Below the pieces are notes generated by a model. It had not been told where the DNA came from. It did no database searches and saw only the letters and a program-made list of their open reading frames with translations. A DNA stretch of 26,689 nt from Armatimonadaceae bacterium (GTDB taxonomy: Bacteria > Armatimonadota > Armatimonadia > Armatimonadales > Armatimonadaceae), in contig JAUJNC010000049.1 of NCBI GenBank assembly GCA_030446525.1, positions 1 through 26,689 of the forward strand, read 5' to 3'. Below are positions 23,663 through 26,689 of this stretch, piece by piece; the stretch's first letter is position 1, and every line of letters starts with the position of its first letter. Position numbers and translations under genes: made by a program.

Positions 23663-26250
23663 GGCGTTTCGTGGTTAACCTCTTGGTGCGGTAGGGATGT
23701 TCGGTCCGGCGCGAGCGTGCCCGCCAGCGCCAGGAGCAGCGCCGGGGTGAGCAGCGCAACGGCGAGGCAGAGGGCCGCGAGCGCCCCATGGCTGCCCGGC
23801 GGGATCAGCGCCGCCCGCCGCAGCACCTCCGGCAGCCCCGCCGCGCCCCAGTCGCGGGGCGCGACGACGGCGAACAGGGCGTCAAGCTTCACGGCGGCCA
23901 TCGCCGCGCCAAGCAGCCAGCCACCCGCCGCCCGGAACGCGGCGGGAAGGAGCAGACGTGTACCCCTCACCAGCCACGCCATCTGGCCGATGATCGCCGG
24001 CAGGAAATACCGGCCCTGGACGAGGAAGTAGCCGCCGTGGCTGCGGTACATGCGGTAGTCCACGTACACGTAGAAGGCGAACAGGCAAAGGGTGGCGCAG
24101 CCGAGGAAACAGACCGAGAACAGGCGCGCGGCGGTTTCCGGCCGCGGACGCGCCCGCGCCTGGCGCAGCAGCCACGCCCCCGTGGCCGCCGCCGCGACCA
24201 GGGCCGTCAGCAGCATGACGATCCGCAGGGGGATCGGCAGCGCCGCGCCGGTCCAGCCGAAGCTGCCCAGGTGCTGGGCCGCCGCGCGCCCGTAGACGGG
24301 TAGCCAATCGTAGTGCAGCAGGTACTGCAGCAGCCCCGCCTCGGGGCGCTTTTTCACCGGGTCGTAGTCGAAGACGCGCACCAGGGTATCGCCGCCGCTT
24401 TGCACCGCGCTCGCGTACCACCACCCGGCCAGCAGCAGCGGCACCAGGGCGACCGGCGCCCAGGTCCCGGCAAGGCGCCATGACGGCCCCCGCGCCCGTC
24501 CCGGCCGGAACAGATCCCAAAGGAACAGCATCCCGAGCAGCGGCAGGACGCCGAGAAAACTGATCTTGGTGGCCAGACCCAGCGCGACCAGCGCGCCGAG
24601 CGTCAGGGCGCGCCGCCGCGTCAGCCCGTGCCGTATCACGCGCAGCCCGGCCACCAGAATCCCGCAAAACAGCGTGATCTCGAGTGCCTGGTTGCTCATG
24701 ACCGCCGTGTACAGGGTGACCATCGGATAGAAACTGATCAGCGTCGCCAGCAGCAGCGCCCCGCCGGGCCGCGCCGGCCACAGCTCTCGCCCGGCCCGGT
24801 ACGCAAGGAGGACCGTGAACAGGCCCAGCAGGGTGGACAGCCACCGCCCGGCCAGGTTGCGCACCAGGATGGAGTGGCCTTCCAACGGCGCCTGGACCAG
24901 GGCAAGGGCCGCGTAGTAGAACGGGGGGTGGAAGCCGGTGAACGAAGAGTTCTCGTTCAGCAGGCCCTCCCTCGGCGCGTAAACCCTCTTGATGCCGGGG
25001 TCGTTCAGCCGGTGGAGCGCGTCGGCGACGCCGGACCGGTCCGGCAGGCCGAGCGGGCGAACGTCGAAACGTACGGCCTCGTACTGCACCAGGTCTGCCA
25101 TCCGCCAGGCCTCTTCCGGTTTGGGCGCGTTTGGCGGGACGCGCAGGGTACGGAAGCGGCTGACGTGCTGCGCATAGAGAAAGTGCTGCGCCTCGTCTAG
25201 GGCCTGCCAGGGCGGGATGAGGACGCTCCAGGCCAGCCCCTTGAGCAGGGTCACCAGCAGGAGCAGCGCCAGGCCGTGCCGGGCCAGCCGCGACGACGCG
25301 GCGATCAGGGCGAACGTCGCGCTGCTGTAAAGAAAATAGACGCCGTGGAGCGCCGCCGCGCCTGCGGCGAACCCCCACCCGCCCCGCCGGCGGAAGAAGC
25401 GGAACAGGCCGGCGTTGCAGGCCCAGAGCGTGCCCAGTGCTGGCAGGAGCCCCAGCCACGCCCCGGGCGACCACGCGCCCAGCGCCAGCGACGCGATCAG
25501 GGCCCACGCCGCGAGTGCGCTCAGCCGGCTGGCGCGGCCCAGGTTGAGGTCGTCGGGCAGCACGCCGCTTCGCAGGATCAGGCGGGTCCACGGCACGGCG
25601 CGGTAAAAGATGTCGGCGCGGAGCCAGCCGGCGAGCGTCCAGCGCTTGAGGTGCGCCACCTGCACGTCGGGGCACAGCCACACGCGGTGTCCGGCGCGCC
25701 GCAGCCGCCCGCCCAGCTCGATGTCCTCGATCGAGGGGCGGGTGTAGCCCGGATCGAAGCCGCCCAGCGCCAGGAACACGTCGCGGCGCACGGCGCCGCA
25801 GCCCGCCCAGAACGTGGACGCCTCGCGGCGGCCGTGCTGGTGGACATGATGGTGCAGCAGGTTTTTGTACCGGGTCACCAGGCCGCGCGCCGGCGGGGCG
25901 TCGTCGTAGGAGCCGAACAGCGCGGCGACGCCCGGCTGCTGCTGAAGGTGTCCCTCGATGCGGGCCAGAGTGTCCTCATGGACCGCCACGTCCGCGTCGA
26001 GGAACACCAGAACGTCGCCCCGCGCCGTCTCGGCGCCGTGGTTGCGGGCGGCGGCGGGTCCCCGGGGGCCGCCGGTCCGCGGAAGCAGCCGCGCGCCGAA
26101 GCCGCGCGCGGTCGCCGCGGAGTCGTCGGTGGAGCCGTCATCGACCACGATGACCTCGTCCGCCTGCCGGGAGGACGCCGCCAGCGCCTCCAGGCAGCGG
26201 CGCAGGCCGTCGCCGCCGTTATGGACGGGGATGATAACGGATAGCTTCAT
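23659..26250 (-). CDS. Two-domain glycosyltransferase: GT2 fused to a multi-span GT-C-like domain
   Basis: This is an 863-residue protein. Residues 1-225 form a GT2 domain with SVIIPVHNGGDGLRRCLEAL and EVIVVDDGSTDDS. The DxD-like metal site is VLVFLDADVAVHED, and the acceptor-side ED motif is SIEDIELGGRLRRAGHRVW. From about residue 245 onward there are a dozen or more hydrophobic spans. The early loop PPWQALDEAQHFLYAQHVSR has the acidic D-E pair expected at the catalytic site of GT-C enzymes that use polyprenyl-phosphate sugars. FTGFHPPFYYAAL is typical of the GT39/GT83-like 'PPxYY' region. The protein may both make and use a lipid-linked sugar. It overlaps its neighbours by 4 bases on each side (ATGA). 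The frame is intact over 2.6 kb. Confidence 0.88.
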   Translation of the reverse strand: MKLSVIIPVHNGGDGLRRCLEALAASSRQADEVIVVDDGSTDDSAATARGFGARLLPRTGGPRGPAAARNHGAETARGDVLVFLDADVAVHEDTLARIEGHLQQQPGVAALFGSYDDAPPARGLVTRYKNLLHHHVHQHGRREASTFWAGCGAVRRDVFLALGGFDPGYTRPSIEDIELGGRLRRAGHRVWLCPDVQVAHLKRWTLAGWLRADIFYRAVPWTRLILRSGVLPDDLNLGRASRLSALAAWALIASLALGAWSPGAWLGLLPALGTLWACNAGLFRFFRRRGGWGFAAGAAALHGVYFLYSSATFALIAASSRLARHGLALLLLVTLLKGLAWSVLIPPWQALDEAQHFLYAQHVSRFRTLRVPPNAPKPEEAWRMADLVQYEAVRFDVRPLGLPDRSGVADALHRLNDPGIKRVYAPREGLLNENSSFTGFHPPFYYAALALVQAPLEGHSILVRNLAGRWLSTLLGLFTVLLAYRAGRELWPARPGGALLLATLISFYPMVTLYTAVMSNQALEITLFCGILVAGLRVIRHGLTRRRALTLGALVALGLATKISFLGVLPLLGMLFLWDLFRPGRARGPSWRLAGTWAPVALVPLLLAGWWYASAVQSGGDTLVRVFDYDPVKKRPEAGLLQYLLHYDWLPVYGRAAAQHLGSFGWTGAALPIPLRIVMLLTALVAAAATGAWLLRQARARPRPETAARLFSVCFLGCATLCLFAFYVYVDYRMYRSHGGYFLVQGRYFLPAIIGQMAWLVRGTRLLLPAAFRAAGGWLLGAAMAAVKLDALFAVVAPRDWGAAGLPEVLRRAALIPPGSHGALAALCLAVALLTPALLLALAGTLAPDRTSLPHQEVNHETP

Positions 26251-26689
26251 AGGCCGGTTCCGATGTGGCGCTCCCTTTCGCCGACCCGCCTCTCGTAGAA
26301 GAACCCGGCGGCGTTCGCCGCCTGCGACACCAGGAGCAGCGCGGCGGCCCGGAAGGCACGCAGCTCGCGCGCCTGCCGGAGCGGGTAACGCAGCAGGTCC
26401 GTGTAAAACGTTTTCGGCTCCATCTTGATGCGGCGCCCGCCCTCCCGCGCGCGCCGCTGATGGAAGTGCCAGGCGCCGCGGCCGTAGTTGCAGTGCTGCC
26501 GCCTGTACGTGCGGCGGTCCAGCGCGGGCGCATGGTGGATGGCGACCTCGGGAGCAGACAGCCTGCCGTTGCGGGGCCGCAGCCAGGGGTCGCAGACCTG
26601 GCGGTCCTCGGGGGCGGGGAGGGGCTCAGAGGTGTCGCGGCGGCGGACGGCGAGGAGACGCGCCGCGGCTAGGGCGAGGGTGGGGGCGG
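26247..26689 (-). CDS. Glycosyltransferase family 2 protein, C-terminal part
   Basis: The frame is open from the right edge to the stop at 26247 (147 residues seen). The piece HHAPALDRRTYRRQHCNYGR with GAWHFHQRRARE resembles the region after the GT2 catalytic domain, where the histidine and the N/Y-G-R-G stretch are conserved. The C-terminal part (YTDLLRYPLRQARELRAF, AAALLLVSQAANAAGFFYER) has one amphipathic and one hydrophobic helix, fitting membrane attachment. The stop overlaps the start of the next glycosyltransferase as ATGA. The catalytic domain lies outside the window, so the family call rests on the C-terminal signature and context. Confidence 0.65.
   Translation of the reverse strand, partial: APTLALAAARLLAVRRRDTSEPLPAPEDRQVCDPWLRPRNGRLSAPEVAIHHAPALDRRTYRRQHCNYGRGAWHFHQRRAREGGRRIKMEPKTFYTDLLRYPLRQARELRAFRAAALLLVSQAANAAGFFYERRVGERERHIGTGL

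Overview
This is a GC-rich bacterial chromosome segment with high GC at third codon positions and tightly packed, mostly minus-strand genes. Many of these genes overlap start to stop by 1 to 4 bases. A fragment with the H-X9-DG prepilin signature, a PDZ/radical-SAM DUF512 protein and a Gfo/Idh/MocA oxidoreductase together suggest a lineage such as Armatimonadota or a neighbouring environmental phylum. That placement is inference; there is no rRNA or other decisive marker in the window.

Layout. 1-4.1 kb: the 5' half of mnmG (tRNA modification), a divergent small membrane protein, a NodB-type polysaccharide deacetylase, two small hypothetical proteins and a PhoU-like helical protein with a clear terminator. 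4.1-4.6 kb: a scar in which a promoter and the start of a helix-turn-helix-like reading frame run into the 3' end of an H-X9-DG protein. 4.6-7.4 kb: a frame-broken DUF512 radical-SAM gene, a DedA membrane protein and a methyltransferase.

7.5-13.1 kb is a peroxide-defence block: manganese catalase, a 2Fe-2S ferredoxin next to a 5'-damaged Dps-like ferritin, a full-length katG broken by a dozen or so frame changes, and a PerR/Fur-type repressor. Two matching palindromes (AGGA-N5-TCCT), one at the perR promoter and one at the presumed katG promoter, look like the repressor's operators.

13.1-19.4 kb is a probable minus-strand operon: egtD, egtB, an ABC ATPase, a fused substrate-binding/permease protein, a VanX-like dipeptidase and a NaChBac-type voltage-gated cation channel. 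The first four genes combine ergothioneine synthesis with an OpuC/EgtUV-type transporter, so the transporter probably moves ergothioneine or a related betaine. The egtB reading frame is interrupted by a 131-bp palindromic element with 13-bp terminal inverted repeats. Removing exactly 131 bp restores a single frame of about 420 codons.

19.5-22.3 kb: a TPR-repeat protein (12 repeats) whose signal peptide lies one frame away from the repeats, followed by an MFS transporter. 22.6-26.7 kb: a glycosyltransferase cluster made of a partial GT2, an 863-residue GT2/GT-C fusion and a translationally coupled but frame-shattered Gfo/Idh oxidoreductase. Frame breaks are concentrated in katG and the oxidoreductase, while a neighbouring 2.6-kb gene is intact. 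Either local sequence or assembly error or real gene decay must be separated before drawing functional conclusions.
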